Both the position numbers and the translations under genes were made by a program. Below, one piece after another: positions 1-8,105 of a stretch of 64,000 nucleotides of DNA (position 1 is the stretch's first letter; each line of letters opens with the position of its first letter). A model generated the notes under the pieces. That model did no database searches. It worked only from the letters and a program-made list of their open reading frames with translations, and was not told the origin of the DNA. The DNA comes from an uncultured Methanobrevibacter sp. (GTDB lineage Archaea; Methanobacteriota; Methanobacteria; Methanobacteriales; Methanobacteriaceae), in assembly GCA_902774685.1 (NCBI GenBank), contig CACYJH010000011.1, positions 1-64,000 on the forward strand, in the 5' to 3' direction.

Positions 1-27
1 TATTATTGTAGCAATTCCATCAGCCAT
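1..27 (-). CDS. atpC: A-type ATP synthase next subunit, probably C (5' end only)
   Basis: Only the first nine codons are in the window (MADGIATII on the minus strand). The ATG at 27 follows a GGAGAG ribosome binding site and starts 12 bases after the atpE stop. The assignment rests on gene order: in methanogen ATP synthase operons H-I-K-E is followed by C, the central-stalk subunit that joins the rotor ring to the A1 head. Too little sequence is present to confirm this from the protein. Confidence 0.6.
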
Positions 28-39
28 AATTCATCTCTC

Positions 40-720
40 CTAATTAAATAAAGTTTTTGCAACTTCTGAACGTAATGATTTCTTAAATCTTAACATTCTG
101 GATTCAATAGTGTTATTAACTTGAATTTCACCATTTCTAGTTCTTAATATAGCTCCACCAATAGTATCGATAGGTTCACCGATTTCTAAAGTAGTTTCAA
201 CATCAGTTTCCTTGGAAACTTCTGTAGCGATTGAATTAAGATCAGAAGGTTTGTCACGTTTGATTAAAGATTTAATTAAACCTACAATGGTCTCTAATTT
301 ATCTTGAACCTTAGGAATATCTTCTGCTTTTAATAAAACGATTAAATCTCCGCCACCGATTTCTACAGCTGCTTCTTTAATCATTTCAACTAAAGCATCA
401 ACATATTCAGGGTCATTGGTATTTGCCATATTTGTCAAATCTTCAGTAGCTTTGTTGAAAGCTTCTTCGATTACATCTTCTTTTGCCCCTAATTCTGCCC
501 TACGAGCATTCATTTTAGCTTCAGAAATAATTTGTTGATATCTCATGTCTGCTTGTTTTGCTGCATCATCTGAGATTTTAACTTTAGTAGCTTCAGCTCT
601 CTTTTCACCGTCAGCTAAAATAGCATCGACTTTCGCTTGAGCTTCGCTAATATTTGCATCCACTTTTGCTTGAGCTTCAGACATTATGTTAGAGACAATT
701 TTGTCTGCTCCAGAGCTCAT
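40..720 (-). CDS. atpE: A-type ATP synthase subunit E (peripheral stalk)
   Basis: The 226-residue protein fits subunit E of the A1Ao ATP synthase, which pairs with subunit H to form the peripheral stalk holding the catalytic head still. The N-terminal half (about 1-95) is a long charged helix rich in Ala, Glu and Lys, with an internal repeat (SEAQAKVDA twice near residues 14-32). The C-terminal half is the globular domain that contacts the head; its end (GEIQVNNTIESRM) is typical of the family. The ATG follows an AAGGAGGTC ribosome binding site in the 18-base gap after atpK. It belongs to the minus-strand operon H-I-K-E-C. Confidence 0.93.
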   Translation of the reverse strand: MSSGADKIVSNIMSEAQAKVDANISEAQAKVDAILADGEKRAEATKVKISDDAAKQADMRYQQIISEAKMNARRAELGAKEDVIEEAFNKATEDLTNMANTNDPEYVDALVEMIKEAAVEIGGGDLIVLLKAEDIPKVQDKLETIVGLIKSLIKRDKPSDLNSIATEVSKETDVETTLEIGEPIDTIGGAILRTRNGEIQVNNTIESRMLRFKKSLRSEVAKTLFN

Positions 721-738
721 ACAACTGACCTCCTTAAC

Positions 739-1155
739 CTAATATTCAGAGAAAATAATACCTCTTGCAAACATGTCGTTATCTTCTACGATAGCGCCAA
801 CAGAGGAAGCTGCTGCCATACCTTGTCCCATACCGGAACCTAAACCTGCAAATCCAATAGATGCACCTACACCTATAGCTACAATACCTGCAGTATCAGA
901 TAATCCTGATCCTCCACCTAATAATCCTGAGAATACAAGTAATAAAATAGCAATCAAGAATCCATAAATAGCCTGAGTTTCTGGTAATGCAGAGAAAATA
1001 ATACCTCTTGCAAACATGTCGTTATCTTCTGCTACAGCTCCAACAGATCCAGCTGCTGCCATACCTTGTCCTAAACCGGAACCTAAACCAGCAAAACCAA
1101 TTGCTACACCAGCACCTATAGCTGCTAAAGCAGTACCTAAAGCAATATCTACCAT
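739..1155 (-). CDS. atpK: A-type ATP synthase proteolipid subunit K, three-helix form
   Basis: This is the membrane rotor (c/K) subunit that carries the coupling ion. The first hairpin (residues 1-80) is complete and includes the LPETQ motif with E59, T60 and Q61, the kind of site associated with Na+ binding in methanogen rotors. A second copy starts near residue 85 and repeats the first almost word for word (GFAGLGSG, EDNDMFARGIIFS), but ends at residue 138 with Glu-Tyr-stop exactly where the second LPETQ helix should begin. The protein therefore has three predicted membrane helices and one carboxylate instead of four and two. The stop is followed directly by the atpE ribosome binding site, so the boundary looks clean. 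A deletion or a repeat-collapse assembly error remains possible. Confidence 0.9.
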   Translation of the reverse strand: MVDIALGTALAAIGAGVAIGFAGLGSGLGQGMAAAGSVGAVAEDNDMFARGIIFSALPETQAIYGFLIAILLLVFSGLLGGGSGLSDTAGIVAIGVGASIGFAGLGSGMGQGMAAASSVGAIVEDNDMFARGIIFSEY

Positions 1156-1407
1156 ATAATATATCTCCTTAAATTAATTTGTTATAATAAATCTTCAAAT
1201 ATATTTACTATATTTTGAAATAGAACGTAAAGTTCTTGTTAAAAGAACATCATATTATAAAAATTGTCTTATTTGACAAGTTATAAGCATAAAGTTCTTA
1301 ATTTTTTAAATTATGAATTTTTCATAATTTTTCCTTAAATATAAAATCACATTTCCAATAATTTCAATTTAAGTATCGAATTATAAAACTATAAATTTAA
1401 ATTTTGA

Positions 1408-3414
1408 TTATTTTTTGATTTTTGTAAATTGTCTTTTCGCTTTAAAAGCTTCGAATGAATGTTTTCCACCCATATAGAATTGAGAGAAGAACTCTACATA
1501 GTTAAGACGCAAAGCGTTAACACCAGCACCTAACACTTGGAAAAGGAAGTTTGCAATATGTCCACCAATAAAAATGATGACAGCTAAAACAATACCTACA
1601 ACTGGAATCATATCGTTTACCATGTTAGTTAAGATGTTTACAGTCATAGCAATACCACCTGTAGCTAAACAAAGAGCTAAAAGACGAGCGTATGATAATA
1701 CATCTCCCATGAAACCGAATACATCCATAAGTCCGTAAGCACCATTAGCCCATATGAGCATACCAAGAGCAGCAACGATAAGCACTGCACCTAATCCCAT
1801 TCCAATCATTCCGATTGCTGGGAACAAGAATCCTAATACGAGTAAAATAATACCGAGTTCAAATACGAACCAAACAATTTGAGAACCGATTGCTTCTTTC
1901 TTCTCACCATATCTTAAGTTGTCGATTGCACCTAAGATGAAACCTATGTTGGTATAGATTACACCGATTACAATAGCAATAACCAAGATAGTAGCTGGAT
2001 ATTTGAATGCATTGATTGAATCAATAACTGTAGGAAGAGCAGGTCCCCAACCTAATATTCTAGTCCATAAGTCCCCGAGTAAACCATTGGTTACAAGACC
2101 TAAAATAATAGCCCATAAACCACTTGCCATAATGATTAATCCACCATCATGCATGGTTCTGTTGATTTTACCCATTCCTCTGTAGAGGATGAATCCTATG
2201 ATTGCAACTAAAAGACCATATCCTGCATCGGTTAAACAGAATCCGAAGAAGAAAGGATATGTAATAGCTACAAATAATGTAGGGTCAATTTCATTGTATT
2301 TCAATGGGGAATACATTTCAACTAATAATTCATAAGGTTTAGCATATGCACAGTTTTGCTGTAAAACCGGAACGTCTTCTGCGTTATCTGGAACTTCTTC
2401 AACTTCCATGATTGCATGACCTTCAGTTGCAGTCTCAATAATAGCTTGAGCTTTTTCTACATCTTTTTCAGGTACCCATGCTTCGAAGACATATGTTTTA
2501 TCTGTTTCTGCAAAACCAGCGAAAACCTCATTTTTATCTTTTTCGTTTTCTAATTGTTCTTTTAAAGCAAGAACTTCATCATCCCATTTTTCCGCTACAA
2601 CTTTCAATTCAGCTTTAGCTTGGGATCTTTCACTTTCGATAGCTTGGAGTCTGGATTCAGAAGAGGAAATAAGACTATCTGGTCTTCCTTCTAAACCGTC
2701 AGTTTCAAACTTCTCGAATTCATTTTTCCTCAGTAAGGTATAGATATCATCCTTAAACTCATTAGCAACGACGACCACCATGATATAATATTCTTTTTCT
2801 TCGTCTGGAACTAATTCGTAGAAGAGATCATCTGTAATCTTACTGTATTCATCTTTGAATTTCTGAGCTGACTCAGCACTGATCCTACCAACAATGGTAG
2901 AAGTGTACTTAGAATCACTTAACAGACCTAAATCCATATCTAAAGATTTTAGCTTATTTGCCAAAACTTTATTTGATTCAAGTTTACTCTCTTCACTGTC
3001 TAGTGCGGCTAACTTATTTTCAATACCTTTTGTTTCACCTTCCACCTGGCTTAATGTTGATTCTGCATAAGCTATCAAGCTTTCAGTATCAACATCTTCG
3101 ACTTCTTTAGGAACTGGAATGTCCGGACTGATGAATGACATTAGCATGTCTTTCATACCCTGTCCTTCAGACAATGCATCTCCCAGTAAATCGGAAATTG
3201 CACTTGTCTTCATAAGAAGTGAAGAGATCTTACCGGTGTGCGGTGTAACTTTTGAAGGTTTCAAAAGTTCTGCTAGCTTAGGATCTTGCTGAATACGTTC
3301 AGAAATATCATTTATTTGGACAACACCCTCGTCGTGAAGTGCACTGACTGTAGGACCAGCGTATTTGTCCAAAGTTATAACATTAAGCTTACGCATTCTC
3401 GCAGTTCTAAACAT
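1408..3414 (-). CDS. atpI: A-type ATP synthase subunit I (a-subunit)
   Basis: The 668-residue protein is the stator subunit I (eukaryotic subunit a equivalent), which forms the ion half-channels facing the K ring. The N-terminal half (about 1-350) is soluble, with coiled-coil stretches around 95-150 and 250-300 that bind the peripheral stalks. The C-terminal half (about 370-650) has about seven to eight hydrophobic segments and typical family sequence (FGFCLTDAGYG, SYARLLALCLATGG, LGAGVNALRLNYVEFFSQF). The first ATG (MFRTARMRK) lies 10 bases after atpH. A second ATG at codon 7 is possible. A 252-base AT-rich spacer separates it from atpK, unusually long inside this operon. Confidence 0.95.
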   Translation of the reverse strand: MFRTARMRKLNVITLDKYAGPTVSALHDEGVVQINDISERIQQDPKLAELLKPSKVTPHTGKISSLLMKTSAISDLLGDALSEGQGMKDMLMSFISPDIPVPKEVEDVDTESLIAYAESTLSQVEGETKGIENKLAALDSEESKLESNKVLANKLKSLDMDLGLLSDSKYTSTIVGRISAESAQKFKDEYSKITDDLFYELVPDEEKEYYIMVVVVANEFKDDIYTLLRKNEFEKFETDGLEGRPDSLISSSESRLQAIESERSQAKAELKVVAEKWDDEVLALKEQLENEKDKNEVFAGFAETDKTYVFEAWVPEKDVEKAQAIIETATEGHAIMEVEEVPDNAEDVPVLQQNCAYAKPYELLVEMYSPLKYNEIDPTLFVAITYPFFFGFCLTDAGYGLLVAIIGFILYRGMGKINRTMHDGGLIIMASGLWAIILGLVTNGLLGDLWTRILGWGPALPTVIDSINAFKYPATILVIAIVIGVIYTNIGFILGAIDNLRYGEKKEAIGSQIVWFVFELGIILLVLGFLFPAIGMIGMGLGAVLIVAALGMLIWANGAYGLMDVFGFMGDVLSYARLLALCLATGGIAMTVNILTNMVNDMIPVVGIVLAVIIFIGGHIANFLFQVLGAGVNALRLNYVEFFSQFYMGGKHSFEAFKAKRQFTKIKK

Positions 3415-3423
3415 TATCTCACA

Positions 3424-3738
3424 CTATAAAATATTTTTAACAATAATTGAAGCAGCTTCATCTATATTGCCTTTAGCAGCGTTTTTGATGTTAGCAACAT
3501 CTTTTTCTGCTTGGGAAGCAATAGATTCAGCTTCTTTCTTTGCATTTTCTTCTGCATTAAAAACAGTAGATTGAGCTTCTTCGCTAGCTTCATTCTTAGC
3601 AAGTTCAATCATTTCATTAGCTTTAACAGTAGCCTCATCAATCATTGCTTTCGCATCGACTGTTGATTGTTCTACTAAGGAATCAGCATCACTTTCAGCT
3701 TTTTTTATTTGGGTAATAGCTTCTGATATCCCTGCCAT
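3424..3738 (-). CDS. atpH: A-type ATP synthase subunit H (peripheral stalk)
   Basis: The 104-residue, almost wholly helical protein is rich in Ala, Glu and Lys with heptad-like spacing, as expected for subunit H (AhaH), which winds around subunit E in the peripheral stalk. It is the first gene of the minus-strand operon. The ATG at 3738 has a weak upstream GGTGAT (on the minus strand CATGGTGATTTATT). No cysteine or membrane segment is present. The family is short and low in complexity, so identification depends partly on its place directly before atpI. Confidence 0.85.
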   Translation of the reverse strand: MAGISEAITQIKKAESDADSLVEQSTVDAKAMIDEATVKANEMIELAKNEASEEAQSTVFNAEENAKKEAESIASQAEKDVANIKNAAKGNIDEAASIIVKNIL

Positions 3739-4215
3739 AATAAATCACCATGGTATATTAATATCTATTTTTGTTAATATATATATTTTATTAAAATAAT
3801 GTAATATTATAATATATAAAAGAAATTATAACGACATTATAAATTTGAGTTTTTTTAGGAAATTTGAATTAGTTTCAATGCATAAATTAGAGAAAATTGA
3901 AAAAAATCTTAAAAAAAATTAAACTGATTAAAATTGATAAAAATCCAAATAAGGCAATTATAATAAAGATATGAAAAATAAAAAAATAGCTTTCATGAAA
4001 AAAACTTGAAATTTCATGAAAAGAAAAATAATAGTGAAAAATATAAAAAAATAAAAAATCACATATTTTAAAAAGTAATAAAAAATTTTAAAAAAATAAT
4101 TAAGAAAAATTTGAAAAATAATTAAAAAATATCTAGAAAAATAGTAAAAAAAATAATTAGAAAAATAGTTAAAAAAAATTAAAAAAATAATTAAAAAATA
4201 ATAAAAAAATTTTAA
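3739..4215. other. AT-rich intergenic region before the atp operon
   Basis: Apart from the TATA candidate near 3811-3823, this 477-base stretch holds no gene I can support. From about 3890 to 4210 the plus strand is almost pure A runs broken by T, G or C, with repeats of the type aaaaataattaaaa. It is low-complexity spacer between the atp promoter and the 3' end of the small membrane protein gene. Confidence 0.6.
3811..3823 (-). promoter_or_regulatory. Likely TATA box of the atp operon
   Basis: On the minus strand this reads TTTTATATATT, a good archaeal TATA box, about 75-85 bases before the atpH ATG. A start site about 25 bases downstream would give a leader of some 50 bases. The flanks are all AT-rich, so this is a best candidate only. 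Confidence 0.4.
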
Positions 4216-4563
4216 TTATTTATGGAATAATCTTAAGAAAGATTTAGGTAATTTTCCCATATATGCTGCAATTGCAATTACAAGCAAAATAATACCAAAT
4301 AAAATGAAAATGAGATTATATGGCATTAATAGGAAGGTAATACCTACCAAAACAAAGATTAACCCATCAATGAAAATAGCTGCCTTAGTCCAGCTAGGTT
4401 CAAAAACAGACATTGCAAGTGTCCATCCAACTACAATAAGCACAACACTTGAAGCTATGACCTCGTAAGTTACTGGGTTTGCATCAACATAATTCCATAA
4501 TCCTAAAACCATTAGGATAACTGAAAAAACTAGTAGAATAATTGACTTTTTTGTAATTCTCAT
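4216..4563 (-). CDS. Small four-helix membrane protein, function unknown
   Basis: The 115-residue protein has four hydrophobic segments (about 8-25, 35-53, 60-78 and 82-102) with short loops and a basic C-terminus (KLPKSFLRLFHK), which by the positive-inside rule puts both ends in the cytoplasm. I recognise no family motif. It is monocistronic: the nitroreductase gene starts over 500 bases upstream on the same strand, and the 3' side is low-complexity DNA. The loops contain no conserved-looking charged or catalytic residues, so a transport or enzymatic role cannot be argued from sequence. Confidence 0.65.
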   Translation of the reverse strand: MRITKKSIILLVFSVILMVLGLWNYVDANPVTYEVIASSVVLIVVGWTLAMSVFEPSWTKAAIFIDGLIFVLVGITFLLMPYNLIFILFGIILLVIAIAAYMGKLPKSFLRLFHK

Positions 4564-4640
4564 AGTATCAACTTAAGTTTTTTATAAACAATTCTCGTAT
4601 CCATTCTCATATCAATTCTCATATCAATTTCTAATAATAA

Positions 4641-5147
4641 TTATTTGTAAATGACCAACTCTTCAATAGGTTTTCTAGGAGTGTCTCTTGGATCTGCATT
4701 TCCATAACCTAATGGAGTGAACAATACAGGTTCCCATTCATCATCCAAAGCCAAGAATTCCCTTGCCTTATCAGGTTTGAATGCTGCAATGAAGCATGTG
4801 TTCAAGCCAAGATCTTCAGCTGCAAGAATCATATGGGTCATTACAATGGTTGCATCAATGTCTGCAATGTTCTTGTCATCATACTTTCTAGTCCAAGCCT
4901 TTTCCTTAGAAGCGACTACACAAAGGACAATTGGTGCTTGTGTAAACCAATCAGGACTGTAAATTCCTTTCAATTCTTCCTTATACTTTTTAGTGTCAAT
5001 TACAATTACCTTAAAAGGCTGGAAGTTAACTCCAGTTGGAGCAAGTTGAGCAGCTTTTAATATCATGTCTAATTTTTCTTGCTCGACTTCCTTGTCTTCA
5101 AATCCTCTCATACTGTATCTTTGTTCAATTACATCAAAAAATTCCAT
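4641..5147 (-). CDS. Nitroreductase family flavoprotein
   Basis: The 168-residue protein matches the small nitroreductase family (FMN-dependent NAD(P)H oxidoreductases). It begins with the family signature (VIEQRYSMRGFEDKEV, Arg residues for FMN phosphate binding), continues with AAQLAPTGVNFQPFKVIV, and ends with a glycine-rich turn (PLGYGNADPRDTPRKPIEEL). The physiological substrate is not predictable; methanogen members are often linked to flavin redox balance. The ATG at 5147 has a GGAGAAAT ribosome binding site. It lies 50 bases after the citryl-CoA lyase homologue on the same strand, so co-transcription is possible. Confidence 0.88.
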   Translation of the reverse strand: MEFFDVIEQRYSMRGFEDKEVEQEKLDMILKAAQLAPTGVNFQPFKVIVIDTKKYKEELKGIYSPDWFTQAPIVLCVVASKEKAWTRKYDDKNIADIDATIVMTHMILAAEDLGLNTCFIAAFKPDKAREFLALDDEWEPVLFTPLGYGNADPRDTPRKPIEELVIYK

Positions 5148-5159
5148 GTTTATTTCTCC

Positions 5160-5196
5160 ATAAAATAATAGGATAATTATGATAATTATGATAATT
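5160..5196. repeat. Short tandem repeat, unit gataattat
   Basis: The unit gataattat occurs three times in a row at about 5171-5196 in the gap between the nitroreductase and citryl-CoA lyase genes. Similar short repeats lie in the neighbouring gaps (attctcatatca near 4597-4630, taatatctaataat near 6065-6100, aaaatatcaa near 8036-8090). Confidence 0.6.
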
Positions 5197-5197
5197 A

Positions 5198-6037
5198 TTA
5201 TTCATTAATGTCTCTATTCTTAAAACCTTCATAAACGATATCTTCCAAATCACAGAAGCGTCTGAATTTCTCTTCCTCTTCCATCTCTTCATAGGCATGA
5301 GCTACAAGTCCAGGGAGCCTTCCAATCATGAAAATGCCTAAACCTAAAGAGCTGTCAAAGCCTAAATCAGAAAGCAATCCTGCATTGACCCCATCCACAT
5401 TTAAGCAAATTCCTTTCCTTTCAGATAATATGCTCTCGATTACAAGAGCCAATTTTGTATGTGGACCAATGGAAGATTCCAAAACAGCCAAATCCAATAA
5501 CCTCACTGCACGAGGGTCCTTATCATGATACCTATGGCCATAGCCAGGTATTCTTTTGGATTCGGACTGGTACGTATCTACAATTTCAATAGCTTTTCCA
5601 GCGATTTTCCTATTTATATCCTCATCAGCAGTTTCTTCAAGATCTAATGAGCTGATTGATTCCTGGAATAATTCCATTGCCTTTTCAATAGCTCCTGCAT
5701 GGTTTTTACCAAAGGACAACAATCCCCCTGCAACAGCATTATTGATATTTGCACCTGATGATGCTATCAATCTTGCAGACTGTGTGCTTGGAGGAGTCAC
5801 ACCATGATCGCAAAATGAAACAAGGATATGGTTAAAAATCTTGGATTCCCTCTCATCTGGCAATCTTTCCCTAAGGAGAAGAAATACCATCTCTGCAAAG
5901 CTAAGATTAGAAATTAAATCTTCCTGATTATAACCTCTAGTAACCAATTCATTAGGCTTTACATCAGTTATCTTAGTTTTAATGCTGTGTTCAGGGAATT
6001 TAAAACCATTTTTACCAGGTTTTGGATTTTCGTTCAT
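5198..6037 (-). CDS. Citrate synthase superfamily protein, likely citryl-CoA lyase type
   Basis: The 279-residue protein is shorter than classical citrate synthase (about 430) and corresponds to the C-terminal citrate-synthase-like module seen in citryl-CoA lyases. Visible family features are CDHGVTPPSTQSARLIASSG, a GKNHAGA segment with the first active-site His, and GYGHRYHDKDPRA, equivalent to the GHRxY-x-DPRA active-site strand. It could cleave citryl-CoA to acetyl-CoA and oxaloacetate or act as a synthase or lyase on a related acid. The start ATG at 6037 follows TAGGAG. It sits upstream of the nitroreductase and downstream of fumarate hydratase, all on the minus strand with gaps of 50-135 bases. 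Confidence 0.8.
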   Translation of the reverse strand: MNENPKPGKNGFKFPEHSIKTKITDVKPNELVTRGYNQEDLISNLSFAEMVFLLLRERLPDERESKIFNHILVSFCDHGVTPPSTQSARLIASSGANINNAVAGGLLSFGKNHAGAIEKAMELFQESISSLDLEETADEDINRKIAGKAIEIVDTYQSESKRIPGYGHRYHDKDPRAVRLLDLAVLESSIGPHTKLALVIESILSERKGICLNVDGVNAGLLSDLGFDSSLGLGIFMIGRLPGLVAHAYEEMEEEEKFRRFCDLEDIVYEGFKNRDINE

Positions 6038-6172
6038 AATAGTCTCCTAATAATCATAAATAATCTGTATAATCTAATAATTAATATCTAATAATTAATA
6101 TCAATAATCTTAATTAAACTTGATATAATATAATTTTTTCTAATATTTAATTCTATTTCATTAATTGAATAA

Positions 6173-7057
6173 CTAAAACTCAAAGCTTGAAACTCTTGGC
6201 TCTACAAAACATGCAGGCCTTGTTGCCACTATTCTCACTCCACTTGCCCTTTGAGAGCCAATATTTACAAAAGAGCCGAGCACAGTTGTCTTACCGCCAA
6301 GTCCTAAAGGGCCAATGTTTGTCTTGTTTAACTCCTCTGTTATGTACCTCTCTATTTCAGACTGATTGTTCAAATTACCATGAGCCATTGCCCTAAGCAT
6401 CAACGCATTTGCCTCAAAGTGAGTCCTTCCAACTCCAATAGCTGGAATTGAAGGTGTGCAGCCCAACATAGCCAATGATTCCTTTAGCCAATCCAAAGCT
6501 TCACCGAAAACTATGTTTGAATCTCTTTTATGAAAAACCCTATAGGTCTTTGCCCTTATTTCAGGACCTCCACCTTCCAATAGAATTGTGATTCTTATCT
6601 TATCATCATCCACCCCAATCATTCTTCCATAAGTGGATTCATCTTTTTGCTCCATTAAAAATGAAGCGGGCTTCATCATATTGGATTCATTGTAAAGACC
6701 TTGTGATTGCTCAATACGTTCCATATCATTTCCTTTAACTGCCATTGGCCTTCCTGGAAGCTCATCAAGTCCTTGAGCAATTCCAATATTGATTTCATTG
6801 AAAAATCCTTTAGGAATTTCCCTATTCTCACCAATTTCAATCAGGACATGTGGAATTCCAGTATCATCACATAATGGAAGCTTATTCTCTTTAGCTACCT
6901 TGAAGTTTTCAATCATCTGTTCCAAAGCCCAAACTGCATTTTCATTATCAAGTTCCCTTTCCAATTTTAGGGCATTTTCGTAGGCAATCAATCTATCTTC
7001 ACTATATGAACTGCCTGCGTTTACAACTGCATTTTGAACCTTTTCAATCAAATCCAT
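6173..7057 (-). CDS. fumA: Fumarate hydratase class I, alpha subunit
   Basis: The 294-residue protein matches the alpha (N-terminal) subunit of the two-subunit, oxygen-sensitive [4Fe-4S] fumarate hydratase/tartrate dehydratase family. Cysteines likely to hold the cluster occur in LCDDTG (about residue 63), GCTPSIPAIG (about 199) and RPACFVEP (about 282). The enzyme interconverts malate and fumarate, the step before fumarate reduction in the incomplete reductive TCA path of Methanobacteriales; tfrB of the reductase is at 47211-48722. The beta subunit is not in this window. The start has only a weak GTTGAT upstream. Confidence 0.92.
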   Translation of the reverse strand: MDLIEKVQNAVVNAGSSYSEDRLIAYENALKLERELDNENAVWALEQMIENFKVAKENKLPLCDDTGIPHVLIEIGENREIPKGFFNEINIGIAQGLDELPGRPMAVKGNDMERIEQSQGLYNESNMMKPASFLMEQKDESTYGRMIGVDDDKIRITILLEGGGPEIRAKTYRVFHKRDSNIVFGEALDWLKESLAMLGCTPSIPAIGVGRTHFEANALMLRAMAHGNLNNQSEIERYITEELNKTNIGPLGLGGKTTVLGSFVNIGSQRASGVRIVATRPACFVEPRVSSFEF

Positions 7058-7126
7058 AATATCAACAATATTTTAATTTGAAAAACGATTAAATCAATTA
7101 TTTTTATTTGTTTTCATTAATTTTTA

Positions 7127-8005
7127 TTATAATTTACTCATTATAGCTTCAGGATAATGCCTTTCAATCAAATCTCTAATCAAAGCAACCTGTTTTGCTC
7201 TTTGGCGAGCCTCTTTTTCAGTTGTGTCCCAACTGTGATGCTTTGCAACAGATCCGCCAGTCTTCAAATAGACTGGACTTGCAACCTTAATCATTTCAGG
7301 AACTTCATAATGACGTATGAATCCACCTGTTGACTTTGGATTTTCAGTATGGATATCTATAGGAATGTCTATTGCATCACGTAGAGAAGCCAACATCGGA
7401 ATCTGAAGATCTCTTACTGGATTAAGTGAGTTTAATCCTATTGATTCAAACAATTTAGCGGAAGCGGGATTTGAACAGCCTGCATGAGCAGATAACTTGA
7501 ATTTTAAATCTTTTGGCAATTCTCCAGCATCTCTCATTTTAGCCAGTACATAAAGCAATCCTTCATCGTATAGCAATATGCCTCGAACTCCCAATTCAAC
7601 AGCTCTTTTAACATCTTCAATAGCATAAACAAGATTATTGTATCCTCTTAATCTGTATCCTATGCGCTTTCCCTCTTCAGTTTGAACGGTAGCGCTTGTA
7701 TCATAAGGAGCCCTTGGACCAACTGCCAAGAACAATTGAATATTTGCACTCTTTGCCAAATCAACCATTTCACTTATTTCATCATCCAATAAAAACATGA
7801 TTCCCTTGGTTTGAGTGGCTCTGTGAATAGTTAAATCATAATCATTGCATGCTTTTAAAAGGGATTCCAATGCAGAAGGGCCTTGTATTCCTGGAACTTC
7901 AAATCTATATTGTCCCCCATCTTCAAATCGCTTATCTGATATGTAATCATCATGCAATTCATTTATTCCCAATTCAGCTAATGATTTTTTAGTTTCATCC
8001 ATCAT
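7127..8005 (-). CDS. U32-peptidase-like TIM-barrel protein
   Basis: The protein of about 292 residues has the alternating strand/helix pattern of a TIM barrel. The stretch from VKRAVELGVRGILLYDEGLLYVLA through KFKLSAHAGCSNPASAKLFESIGLNSLNPVRDL resembles U32 peptidase proteins, a family that also includes RNA- and cofactor-modifying enzymes, so peptidase activity should not be assumed. An open frame reaches a GTG at 8014, but the paired ATGs at 8005/8002 follow AAAGTGAT and are the better start. It is flanked by fumarate hydratase and an MmgE/PrpD protein on the same strand, hinting at a role in carboxylic-acid metabolism. Confidence 0.6.
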   Translation of the reverse strand: MMDETKKSLAELGINELHDDYISDKRFEDGGQYRFEVPGIQGPSALESLLKACNDYDLTIHRATQTKGIMFLLDDEISEMVDLAKSANIQLFLAVGPRAPYDTSATVQTEEGKRIGYRLRGYNNLVYAIEDVKRAVELGVRGILLYDEGLLYVLAKMRDAGELPKDLKFKLSAHAGCSNPASAKLFESIGLNSLNPVRDLQIPMLASLRDAIDIPIDIHTENPKSTGGFIRHYEVPEMIKVASPVYLKTGGSVAKHHSWDTTEKEARQRAKQVALIRDLIERHYPEAIMSKL

Positions 8006-8105
8006 AAAAATCACTTTCTATAAAAAATCAATAATCAAAATATCAATATTAAAAATCATGATTAAAATATCAATAATTAAAATATCAAATTAAATAATTT
8101 AAATT

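Noticed and set aside
3840-4210. A-rich repeats considered as a CRISPR or satellite array
   Set aside because: No regular unit or spacer structure; simple low-complexity DNA.
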